Shown here piece after piece: positions 56,374-64,000 of a stretch of 64,000 bases of DNA; the stretch's first letter is position 1, and each line of letters starts with the position of its first letter. The position numbers and the translations under genes were made by a program. The stretch spans positions 2,974,501-3,038,500 of the forward strand of contig NZ_CP064795.1 of the NCBI RefSeq assembly GCF_015644725.1. Reading direction: 5' to 3'. Below the pieces are notes generated by a model that made no database searches, was not told where the DNA came from, and saw nothing but the letters and a program-made list of their open reading frames with translations. The DNA comes from Salinimonas marina (GTDB lineage: Bacteria > Pseudomonadota > Gammaproteobacteria > Enterobacterales > Alteromonadaceae).

Positions 56374-58047
56374 TTGAGTTCTTTTTTATTTGTTGTAGGC
56401 TCACCTGAATCACGAAACGCTTTGACCCATGATGCTCGGCCATTTTCTTTCGATGCTCATCACATTTACCGGCATCCCGAATTTGAACTTCACCAGACAG
56501 ACACTTCCCCACTTTATCAGTACCAATCAGAGCTACAGCTAAACGATACCCGCCAGCCTGCCTTTTGTTATACCAATCAGTGTCTGTATATCGCCACCGA
56601 TTCTCTGGCATTGCGGCCGCTTTATCATACTGTGTACCAATCGGTATATTTGATTTCTGACTCAGCTCAGTTGCTGCACAATGTCACCGGCAGAACCACC
56701 GAATTTTCCGGCCCGGCATTGGCAGGCTGGTTGAGTGGTCAGCCTATGAATCATCTTTGTGCTCATCAACAAATAGCTGTTTTGGCTGCCGGCCATAGAC
56801 TCGAATTTGCAGACGATACGGTAAAAGTATCAAAGTACTGGGATATCGATCCCAGCTATAAACTCCGTTTTCCCGATGATGATACCTATGCTGCTTATTT
56901 CAAAGATTGCCTGGATACCGTTATTGCAGCCCAGATGGCTACGCACGAGGTTATCGCTACCCAAATGAGCGGTGGTATGGACTCCACCAGCATCACGGCG
57001 CTGGCGTCACTGCAGGCAAAAGCCCAGAATAAAAAATGTATTGCCTTGTCTCACTTTTACCCGGGTGATAGCGCTTCTGATGAAAGCGAGTTGATAAACG
57101 ATATGCGTCATCATCTATCGTTAACTAATGTGCTATCTCAGACCGTAGATACCCAGAATTATCGAGACTTTCTGAGTCTGTATCCTGCGCATTTCGATCA
57201 CCCGGGCATCGTGCTTTCGCCACGGTACAACGACGAACTGGCGATGCTGGCCAAACAAGATGTCACCCTATTGCTTACCGGTAATGGTGGGGATGAAACC
57301 TGCTGGGGGCACGCCAGCGCCTATACCCAAAGATTGCTGAACAAAGATTTTTCGGTCATTCCGGAGGTCTACCAAGCCTGTCGTGTTACTGGCATGCCGT
57401 TTTTAAAAGTGGCTCGCCATCTGTTTGTCCGTCCGATGATCCCTGGCCCGCTTATAACCTTAGCCAAAGCCCTTAAACGAAATAGTAAGCATTCACTACT
57501 GCCGCTATGGCTAACCCCAAAGGCACGTACTATGGCTGAAGAAAGTTTTACTATTAGCAATCCATTTGACGCAAAGCGCGCGCCCATGAACCATGCCCGG
57601 TATTTTGCGATGAAAAACAGTACCACTTTCAACTCGGTACGCTCTTATGATGAGGTATCGAAACAGCATAATATTAAGGTTTGCCACCCCTTCTTCGACC
57701 AAACATTAGTCGAGGCAAGCTTTGCCTTACCGGAAAAGCAGCTTATCAGAGGCGCTTATCCGAAATTCATTTTACGCAATGCGATGAACGGCCTGCTGCC
57801 TGATAGTGTTTGCTGGAAAACAACCAAAACCACCTTTGATATTCATTTTGCGAATTTAGTCAAAGAGAACCGGGATAGTTTACGTCAGTGTATCCAACAC
57901 CCTCTGCTGGCTGATATGGGGCTGCTGGACATTAACCAGGCTCTTCAGGCTTTTGATGATACGTTGAACAACAATAATTCTGGTATAAAGGTCGATTTAT
58001 TATTTTTGATACTTACCCAACGCTGGGTGGCAGAGCTGGTTAATTAG
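56374..58047 (+). CDS. Lasso cyclase (C), asparagine-synthetase-like
   Basis: A 557-residue protein related to AsnB. The N-terminal glutaminase-like half lacks the catalytic Cys2 needed to use glutamine. The C-terminal half has the ATP pyrophosphatase loop SGGMDS (199-204) and GNGGDE (303-308). In lasso systems this enzyme activates the ring Asp/Glu with ATP and joins it to the new N-terminus of the core. It begins with TTG at 56374, with only a weak ribosome site. It is divergent from the precursor and its end overlaps the convergent B2 gene by 8 bases. Free asparagine synthesis is unlikely without Cys2 and with B1, B2 and precursor adjacent. Confidence 0.9.
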   Translation: MSSFLFVVGSPESRNALTHDARPFSFDAHHIYRHPEFELHQTDTSPLYQYQSELQLNDTRQPAFCYTNQCLYIATDSLALRPLYHTVYQSVYLISDSAQLLHNVTGRTTEFSGPALAGWLSGQPMNHLCAHQQIAVLAAGHRLEFADDTVKVSKYWDIDPSYKLRFPDDDTYAAYFKDCLDTVIAAQMATHEVIATQMSGGMDSTSITALASLQAKAQNKKCIALSHFYPGDSASDESELINDMRHHLSLTNVLSQTVDTQNYRDFLSLYPAHFDHPGIVLSPRYNDELAMLAKQDVTLLLTGNGGDETCWGHASAYTQRLLNKDFSVIPEVYQACRVTGMPFLKVARHLFVRPMIPGPLITLAKALKRNSKHSLLPLWLTPKARTMAEESFTISNPFDAKRAPMNHARYFAMKNSTTFNSVRSYDEVSKQHNIKVCHPFFDQTLVEASFALPEKQLIRGAYPKFILRNAMNGLLPDSVCWKTTKTTFDIHFANLVKENRDSLRQCIQHPLLADMGLLDINQALQAFDDTLNNNNSGIKVDLLFLILTQRWVAELVN

Positions 58048-58516
58048 TCAGCCCTTTTGTCACCATATTGGTCAGTAGCGAATTAAATACACTCACGCTT
58101 TGTAGTTCGGCATAGCGGTTTACCACTTCTGCCGAATCATTCACCAGCCGCCCGTTACAGCTTAACCAACAATGCGCTTCTGCTTTACCATTACATACCC
58201 GCATACCAAAGTGCAGCTTGGTCGGGATTGAACGACGATGAAGCATATCGCGCGTCACCAGGCATCGGCGCAGGCAGTTCATCAAAATAACATGATTTCG
58301 GCCTGCCTGTTCGATGGTCGCGGTTAGTTTTGTGGGTAACCCTGCCGGCAATGTATTGGTGGGTTCGATTACATGCTCGGGCTCAATAAAAAGTTTTGCT
58401 TTCCATTGATTGTAGGGCTGTAACTTTATTCTTAAGTGCCATACAAGAAAGCGTATCCAGGCCTCACAAAACCAGGCTTTTTCACGATAATTCAATTTAA
58501 AAAACTGAGTCATCAT
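58040..58516 (-). CDS. Lasso leader peptidase (B2), transglutaminase-like
   Basis: A 158-residue cysteine protease of the transglutaminase-like fold. The catalytic triad is visible as Cys81 (NCLRRCLVTRDML), His115 (AEAHCWL) and Asp127 (RLVNDSAEV). It would cut the leader after residue 30, freeing the glycine amine for ring closure. The start overlaps the stop of the B1 gene (TGATG), so B1 and B2 are coupled. The length matches stand-alone B2 proteins of split B1/B2 systems. Confidence 0.9.
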   Translation of the reverse strand: MMTQFFKLNYREKAWFCEAWIRFLVWHLRIKLQPYNQWKAKLFIEPEHVIEPTNTLPAGLPTKLTATIEQAGRNHVILMNCLRRCLVTRDMLHRRSIPTKLHFGMRVCNGKAEAHCWLSCNGRLVNDSAEVVNRYAELQSVSVFNSLLTNMVTKGLTN

Positions 58517-58779
58517 CAGCAGGCCTCCACTAATCCTTCCGCTTTTAGCTTTTCCAGTAATTCAAGATAGTCTGCTTTTGCGGTTTGTTCTTCTACCTCA
58601 TATTGGTTGGCAATGTTTTGGGTGATTTCGCTGAGGCTTTTTGCTTCGCGCAACATGGCTATCATACTGGCCCCCACCCCATTTACGGTGTAGTAGTTGC
58701 CATGTTCAGGCTCCAGGATCACCATTTCATCGGCCACTTGCTGGGCTAACACATCATCCTTTATTTTATAACTTGTCAT
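58516..58779 (-). CDS. Lasso leader-recognition protein (B1), PqqD-like
   Basis: An 87-residue PqqD-fold RiPP recognition element: [29 protein letters not shown] is the typical beta-strand/helix start, followed by helices to the C-terminus. It should bind the Y-x2-P-x-L leader and hand the precursor to B2. Its ATG overlaps the stop of the exporter gene (ATGA) and its stop overlaps the B2 start. Confidence 0.9.
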   Translation of the reverse strand: MTSYKIKDDVLAQQVADEMVILEPEHGNYYTVNGVGASMIAMLREAKSLSEITQNIANQYEVEEQTAKADYLELLEKLKAEGLVEAC

Positions 58780-60454
58780 TGGTCTTCCTTATGCGGCTTT
58801 TTGCAACCTGGCGTTGCGCAAATAATAGGTTTCGGGGCTATGCCAGCTAGTGTCGGATCATGAGAAATCACCATCACTGAGTACTGACGAAATACATCAT
58901 AAAATTCTTGTTTAAACTGTTGGCGGCCGGTCTCATCCAACATTGATGTTGGCTCGTCCAGCAACAGAATATCGGGCTGTTTTAACAAGGCGCGGGCCAG
59001 GGCTATACGTTGGCGTTGCCCCCGGATAAACGAATACCACCTTCACCCACCTGGGTGTTCAGCCCTAAGGGGAGTGAGGCGATAATGGTTGTGAGTCCGG
59101 CTTTGTTGGCAGCATCTATTACCTGAACATCGGTGGCGCCCTCGCACCCTAACGCGATGTTGTTATGCACGGTGCCGCTTTGCAGCACCACATCCTGGGG
59201 TACATAGCCTATGCGCTGGCGTACCTTGTGCACCCCTAACACCCGCGAATCCTGGCCACCAATCATAATCCGACCTTCATCAGGTTGGTAATACTGCAAT
59301 AACAGGTTCAGCATGGTGGATTTGCCCGCGCCGTTGTCCCCCACAATCAGCATCGCCCCGCCTGGCTTCAAGGTGAAATTGACGTTGGTCAGTACCGGGT
59401 GGTCAGGCTGGTACGAAAAACTCACATTTTCAAAACGCACTTCGTTGGTAGGCAAAGATACCGCGGTGTGACCGGGTTGCAGGCTGTGATAGTTTTCCGT
59501 CTCTGCTTCCCAGACCAACGATAGCCGCGAAGCGGCACCGCGCAGATGCTGCGTTTGTCCGTAGAGACCGGCAAAAGCACTGATGGGACGAATAAAAATC
59601 AAACCGTACAATAGCAAGGCCACCATATCGGCCAGCGCCAATGCCTCACTTTCTAGTTTAAAGATTGAAATGCCTAGTATCGCAATCACGGCGATGGCGG
59701 TTAAGGTTTGCACCAGCGGGCTTAACAATGACTGAAAACCAAATTGCCGGATTCGCAACTGCTTCAGGTCTGCCTGGGTTCGGGCATAGCGCTTGCTCTC
59801 CACCTGCTCCCGGGTGAATGATTTTACCAGGCTAATGGTACTGATATTTTCGTTTGCCACTGCCAGCGACTGCGCCTGGGTATTCGCGATAGCGTTTGCT
59901 AACGGGTGAATCTTTCGACCCAGCAATTTGCTGATAACAAATAAAAATGGAATCACACTGACAATAATCAGGCTAATCCACGGTTCGATGGCAAACATCA
60001 GCACTGCACAGCCAACAAAAATGAGCAAATTTGGAATGAGCGTGGTTACTACACTGGTAATGTAAAAACTAACAACCCCCAGGTCGTGAGTCAGCAGCGC
60101 CAGGATGTCGCCTTTATTGGTGTGATGAAAAAAACGCATCGGCAGGCTTTGAATATGCGTATACAGCCGGTTATTTAAATCGGCGGTCAGGGTGGCGCCC
60201 AGCGTATTCAGCTTTACGCCCGACACATAGCGCAGCGTTCCTTGGAACACAATCAGCAGAGCCCACAAACCGACACTGGCCAAACCTAATTGCGTGGTAC
60301 TTGCCAGCGTCTGCATTGCCGCAATATCGCTGGCAATTAATTTGGGCAACACCAGGCTCACGGCGGTTTCGATAATAAGCAGACCCAAAACCAGTAAAAA
60401 ACTGGCTTTGTATTGTCTGAATAACTTTAAACCGTAGCGTAGATTCGTTTTCAT
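58776..60454 (-). CDS. ABC exporter (D), lasso-peptide export/immunity (one frameshift)
   Basis: A half-transporter with six membrane helices (residues 1-310) and a nucleotide-binding domain: Walker [11 protein letters not shown]-loop GYVPQDVVL, signature LSGGQRQR (after repair), Walker B ILLLDEP and switch histidine in VMVISHDP. The frame breaks inside the signature at a G5 run on the coding strand (59019-59023); a sixth G restores [17 protein letters not shown] and gives 559 residues, close to McjD (580). By position it should export the mature peptide and protect the producer. It lies between a priming sugar transferase and B1, so an EPS role cannot be excluded. Confidence 0.87.
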
Positions 60455-60502
60455 GGTGCCCATTAACTGCCTGTTACACGCCCAGGCCTTATCAGCGATG
60501 TG

Positions 60503-61900
60503 TTAATACACATTCTTACCCACAAAGCCTTTGGCAAACGTGAATAACACAATTTTGAAGTCGAACCACAGCGACCAGTTGCGAATGTAATCCAGGTCGT
60601 ATTTAACCCGCATCTGCATTTTTTCGAGGGTGTCGGTTTCGCCCCGCCAGCCATTTACCTGGGCCCAGCCGGTAATTCCTGGCTTTATGCGGTGGCGCAA
60701 CATGTAGTACTTCACGGTTTTGCGATACATCTCGTTGTGGGCAACCGCATGCGGGCGAGGCCCCACCACCGACATTTTTCCCTGTAATACATTAAAAAAC
60801 TGCGGCAGCTCGTCCAATGAGGTTTTACGTATAAACGCCCCTACCTTTGTCACCCGGCTGTCGTTTTGAGTGGCCTGGGTAACCTGGTCACCATTTTCGG
60901 TCACCGTCATTGAGCGAAACTTCCAGACTCTGATTTTTTTGCCATCTACGCCATACCGGTTTTGCTTAAAAATTACCGGGCCTTTGGAGGTCAACTTAAT
61001 GGCAAGCGCGATGATGAGCATGGGCAGCGCAATGACGCTTAATATGGCCAGCGACAAAAAGATATCTTCCAGGCGTTTAACGGCTATGGTGGCGCCACGC
61101 ATGGGGGTGTCAAACACACTGATAGTTTGCATCTGGCCGACATTACAAAGCCGTGAATGCACCAGGTTATAAACAAAGAAATTAGGCACAAAGTGGACTT
61201 CCGCATTAGTATCACCCAATTGATGCAGCACTTGCTCTACGCGTTTATTGGCGGTCATCGGCAAGGTAATAAAAATCTGATCCAGCTTACCTTCATTAAC
61301 CGCTTTTATCGCCTGGTCAATTTTGCCGCCTAACGTCATGCCTGCCGGCACCGGCAGACGGCTTTCATCGCGATCATCATAAATGGCGGCAATCCGAAAA
61401 CCGGTTTCCGGGTTGCGGGCCAGCTCTTTAATCAACTCAAGGGCGGTGTCGTTCATGCCGATGATCCCCACCGAGCGGGTGTTGTAACCGCGGCGACGCA
61501 CATGGAACAAAAAATACCGCATGCCAATACGCCATAAACACAACGCAACAGGGCTTAACAGCATCCAGGTGGTTAAAATGGTACGCGAATAATCCGAAGA
61601 GGTTTTTGTCATAAACAAGAAGCCCAGTACGATAACCGCACTAATGGCCCAGCTAAAGACGGTATAAAACAGGATTTCTTTGGTGGTGCCGGCACGCCAT
61701 GAGCGATAAAGCCAAAACAGCTCGGCACACAGCAGATAGGCCGTACATCCAATCAGGCCAATAAGCTGATAATGCACGGATAAGGCAGTAGGATGTATCG
61801 ATGCGGCAAGCATCAATGACAATTGAATTAATAAAAAGTCTGCCAGTCGATAAACAACCGCAAACTGGTTAATGTTATTTCTAACAAAACCTGAGCTCAT
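60503..61900 (-). CDS. Undecaprenyl-phosphate sugar phosphotransferase, second WcaJ-like copy
   Basis: A 465-residue polyisoprenyl-phosphate hexose-1-phosphate transferase with the same layout as the one at 4705-6162: N-terminal helices, SVGIIGMNDTALELIKEL, and the catalytic FKQNRYGVDGKKIRVWKFRSM, RKTSLDELPQF, GPRPHAVAHNEMYR, WAQVNGWRGET. AAGGACG precedes the ATG. It is the first gene of a unit continuing into the lasso exporter, B1 and B2 (48 bases to the exporter start), an odd combination. It presumably primes one of the two EPS pathways in this window. Confidence 0.92.
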   Translation of the reverse strand: MSSGFVRNNINQFAVVYRLADFLLIQLSLMLAASIHPTALSVHYQLIGLIGCTAYLLCAELFWLYRSWRAGTTKEILFYTVFSWAISAVIVLGFLFMTKTSSDYSRTILTTWMLLSPVALCLWRIGMRYFLFHVRRRGYNTRSVGIIGMNDTALELIKELARNPETGFRIAAIYDDRDESRLPVPAGMTLGGKIDQAIKAVNEGKLDQIFITLPMTANKRVEQVLHQLGDTNAEVHFVPNFFVYNLVHSRLCNVGQMQTISVFDTPMRGATIAVKRLEDIFLSLAILSVIALPMLIIALAIKLTSKGPVIFKQNRYGVDGKKIRVWKFRSMTVTENGDQVTQATQNDSRVTKVGAFIRKTSLDELPQFFNVLQGKMSVVGPRPHAVAHNEMYRKTVKYYMLRHRIKPGITGWAQVNGWRGETDTLEKMQMRVKYDLDYIRNWSLWFDFKIVLFTFAKGFVGKNVY

Positions 61901-62458
61901 TGTAACGTCCTTGTAATTTTAAACGGTCGGTTCTATCAGCCTTGAATGACCGCAAAGGCTTGGTTGTACTTATAATTATTATTGCTGCAGAATGTAGCAG
62001 AATATGCGCCAACCTTTATATTATGCTGTATAAACTTTGGCGGCAGATTTATAATTTAGCTTAAAATCCTGTAGTTAGGAGCGGAAAAATACGCTAATGC
62101 CATTACAAACACCACGGCTTATTGATCTTTTTTTGCTACAGATACGTTCAACGCCGATACAGTGTAAAAATATCCGACAACCTTCCCTGTTATTTACCCG
62201 AATCCAACATTTTTGCATCATTCTGGGTGCCCTCGCCTCATCGTGCGAAAAGCCGGCGCTTACTTTTTGACGGCCCCGGGTTAAGCCTTTTGCCCAACGC
62301 TATGTAACAAAAAGCTTTTTAAGGGCTGCAGACAATACTTACACATTATTTAGTTATGTAAAATTATCAGACACCAGTTTTAGATTATACTTATTAATTG
62401 GAACAGTTCTCGCATAATAAAATGTAGTAGTCACTTATAAAATGTATTTGTTTTTATC
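61901..62458. promoter_or_regulatory. Divergent intergenic region
   Basis: About 560 AT-rich bases between the sugar transferase (minus) and the next gene (plus). Both promoters must be here, but I could not assign a confident -35/-10 pair. Short open frames exist without ribosome sites or recognisable products. No large dyad or repeat was seen. Confidence 0.3.
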
Positions 62459-63211
62459 ATGACCTCGTCTTCTGCTCAGTCTAAAACATCGCCCGCCTCG
62501 GCGCCTGCGGCCATGGGTTTTCGGATTTCATTGCGCACGATACGCGTTGGCTTATTGCTGGGGGCATTTATTCTGGCGGCTATGTGTGTGCGAACAGCCA
62601 CAACCTACTGGCACGCGCATACCCTTTCCACGCAGGTACAGGCGTGGTTTGTCGGCGACCAGCTGCCCGCACCTGGTGAGCTGGCACGCACCGAACAGCA
62701 ACTTAAACAGCTTGAAAAAACGCTGGCGGCGGATGCCGGCGTTAAGCTCTCACTGGCGCGCCTGTATATTGTGCGCGGCCAAAGTGAAACCGCCAGCCGC
62801 TATTATGATAGTGCACGCGCAGCCCTGGTCTCCGCCCGGCGGCTGCAGCCTTCTCATTATGAAGCCCTGGCATTACGCGTGTTTCTGGACGATGTGCAAA
62901 ATGGGTTAAATTCCGAAGCAATGGTGTTACTTGAGCAACTGTTGCGTCTTAGCCCTTATGAAAAAAAGGTACAGCAACTGATTGGGCCGGTGTTAGTGAA
63001 AAACTGGAATGCGTTATCGGGCACTCTGCAACAGCTGGCGGAGCCGCTTATCAGCAGTGCCTTACGCGAAGCCTCGACCAAGGCAATATTGTTTGATGCC
63101 ATGCGCCAGTACAATTTGGTCGCGCCGTTTAAATGTTGCTCACCCAATCGTGAAACCTCGGCCCAGTTGAGGGTACTGGAAGCGACCACCCCGCATGACA
63201 CCTTTCAATAA
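62459..63211 (+). CDS. Membrane-anchored TPR-like protein of an O-antigen ligase unit
   Basis: A 250-residue protein with one N-terminal membrane helix (about 30-45) followed by helical repeats (LSLARLYIVRGQSETASRYYDSARAAL; AEPLISSALREA) that resemble TPR units and should lie in the periplasm. No family recognised. No strong ribosome site was seen. Its end overlaps the start of the O-antigen ligase-like gene by 17 bases, so the two probably act together in polymer assembly or attachment. Confidence 0.65.
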   Translation: MTSSSAQSKTSPASAPAAMGFRISLRTIRVGLLLGAFILAAMCVRTATTYWHAHTLSTQVQAWFVGDQLPAPGELARTEQQLKQLEKTLAADAGVKLSLARLYIVRGQSETASRYYDSARAALVSARRLQPSHYEALALRVFLDDVQNGLNSEAMVLLEQLLRLSPYEKKVQQLIGPVLVKNWNALSGTLQQLAEPLISSALREASTKAILFDAMRQYNLVAPFKCCSPNRETSAQLRVLEATTPHDTFQ

Positions 63212-64000
63212 TACCTCTTCGGGCGTCGCCCGGTGGCTGATGCTGGCCACCTTGCTAGTGCTGCCCTGGTTGCACGGCGGCGAACGCTACTGGGAACAAC
63301 TGGTGATCGCGGGTGGCCTTTTTATCGCGGTGATCGTGATGTTGCTGGACAAACGCGCCCTGACAAGCCTGCCCGCCGGCACCTTATTAATTCTGACATT
63401 GTTTGGGGTGTGGCTGGTGCACACGCTGATTTACCTGGTGCCCATACCCATGGGTATGCTGGCCTGGATAAGCCCGGCCACGTATACCTGGCAGAACCAG
63501 GACCCTTCGCAACAGTTTGGCTATCTGAGCCTGTACCGGCAAGCCACCCTGGTTGAGCTGTTCAAATTTGCCGGTCTGGCCACTTTATTTTTATTAATTA
63601 GTCGGTTGTTTTTAACCACCGGACGCATTCGCTGGTTTTGCGGCGGCATTGTGACAATCGGTACGCTGACCACAGTGTATTCGCTGATAAACTTTGCGAC
63701 CGGGGGCGCCATTGACTGGGTTCCGGCTATTCCGCCGTGGGATTTTTCGTGGCACCAGGGCATACGCGGCACCTTCAGTTATAAAAATCAGTATGCCATG
63801 TACATGGTAATTTGTATCTTGCTCACCGCCGGCTTACTTATCGACAGTCTGCGGCGGGAAAGAAGGACACTTGTTACTCCGGCTATTGCCTATTTTGCAT
63901 TGTGTCTGGGTTTGCAACTCGCCACTTTACTTAATACCAGCTCCCGGGGGGCGCTGGTATCGCTGGTGGCAGGCTGTGGGTTTACCGCCTTCCTGTTTTT
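63195..64000 (+). CDS. O-antigen ligase/polymerase family membrane protein, N-terminal part
   Basis: An open frame from ATG 63195 to the window edge (268 codons), reading MTPFNNTSSGVARWLMLATLL and continuing through several hydrophobic helices. The stretch GIRGTFSYKNQYAMYM followed by LNTSSRGALVSLVAG is typical of the Wzy_C / O-antigen ligase family, where the arginine near SSRGA is conserved. It may polymerise or ligate the EPS whose synthesis starts with the nearby sugar transferase. The remainder lies outside the window. Confidence 0.82.
   Translation, partial: MTPFNNTSSGVARWLMLATLLVLPWLHGGERYWEQLVIAGGLFIAVIVMLLDKRALTSLPAGTLLILTLFGVWLVHTLIYLVPIPMGMLAWISPATYTWQNQDPSQQFGYLSLYRQATLVELFKFAGLATLFLLISRLFLTTGRIRWFCGGIVTIGTLTTVYSLINFATGGAIDWVPAIPPWDFSWHQGIRGTFSYKNQYAMYMVICILLTAGLLIDSLRRERRTLVTPAIAYFALCLGLQLATLLNTSSRGALVSLVAGCGFTAFLF

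Noticed and set aside
56374..58047. Ordinary asparagine synthetase
   Set aside because: The N-terminal Cys2 glutaminase nucleophile is missing and the gene sits with B1, B2, exporter and a lasso-type precursor.
9066..60454. Programmed frameshifting or phase variation at the G/C runs
   Set aside because: Housekeeping genes (epd, pit) are hit as well as surface genes, runs are short (3-6 bases), and all shifts go the same way; sequencing error explains this more simply.
58776..60454. Lipid A flippase MsbA or a cyclic-glucan exporter
   Set aside because: The gene overlaps the PqqD-like B1 gene and its size fits McjD-type exporters; there are no lpx or ndv genes nearby. An EPS role is still not excluded.
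1..64000. CRISPR arrays, tRNA/rRNA genes, insertion sequences
   Set aside because: No regularly spaced repeats, cloverleaf-like sequences, rRNA segments or transposase reading frames with terminal repeats were found on either strand.

Overview
The window looks like chromosome of a marine gammaproteobacterium of the Alteromonadales type. The tkt-epd-pgk-fba operon, an OxyR with C-x8-C, tandem Usp, very long PstC/PstA, VpsM/N/O-like exopolysaccharide export modules and PEP-CTERM-like protein sorting all point there. The genus is inferred from gene style only. No tRNA, rRNA, CRISPR array or insertion sequence was found.

Layout. 0-6.2 kb: an exopolysaccharide (EPS) export/priming block with a YwqE-type phosphatase (cut by the window start), Wzc-like kinase/co-polymerase, export protein, outer-membrane barrel and a divergent priming sugar transferase. 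6.2-9 kb: oxyR, a tandem universal stress protein and a 650-bp gene-free gap. 9-20.3 kb: phosphate and polyphosphate genes (pit with a PhoB-box promoter, phoU-pstB-pstA-pstC without pstS, a gcvR-like gene, ppk1-ppx). 20-28.4 kb: a diguanylate cyclase, the tkt-epd-pgk-fba operon and metK behind MetJ boxes. 28.6-36 kb: small outer-membrane protein, Asp/Glu racemase, DEDDh exonuclease, a periplasmic-binding-protein/hybrid-kinase pair and an alkaline phosphatase. 36-46.5 kb: GDP-fucose synthesis (gmd-fcl-gmm), a second barrel/export/Wzc module, a VanZ-like protein and a nucleotidyltransferase. 45.1-55.1 kb: a tightly overlapping ten-gene EPS operon (HprK-like kinase, four glycosyltransferases, pyruvyl transferase, Wzx, Wzy, two acetyltransferases) whose middle is strikingly AT-rich and probably imported. 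55.2-60.5 kb: a lasso-peptide system. 60.5-64 kb: a second priming transferase, a TPR-like protein and an O-antigen ligase/polymerase cut by the window end.

The main discovery is a small gene at 55286-55441 (minus) encoding a 51-residue peptide with the lasso leader signature Y-x2-P-x-L-x3-G-x4-L-T. It is followed by a 21-residue core that resembles microcin J25 in length, ring start (G-x-A-G-x-I-P-D against G-x-A-G-x-V-P-E) and C-terminal F-x-G. Around it lie a lasso cyclase (asparagine-synthetase-like), a transglutaminase-like B2 protease, a PqqD-like B1 recognition protein and an ABC exporter. These are spread over three transcription units and embedded in the EPS locus. The precursor gene sits 10 bp behind a PEP-CTERM-like protein gene.

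A caution applies to the whole window. Eight genes are broken by ten single-base frameshifts, and every one is repaired by adding one base to a G/C run. Each repaired gene regains its family's usual length. This pattern points to homopolymer under-calling in the assembly rather than real gene decay, so these genes are annotated as whole loci with the shift noted.
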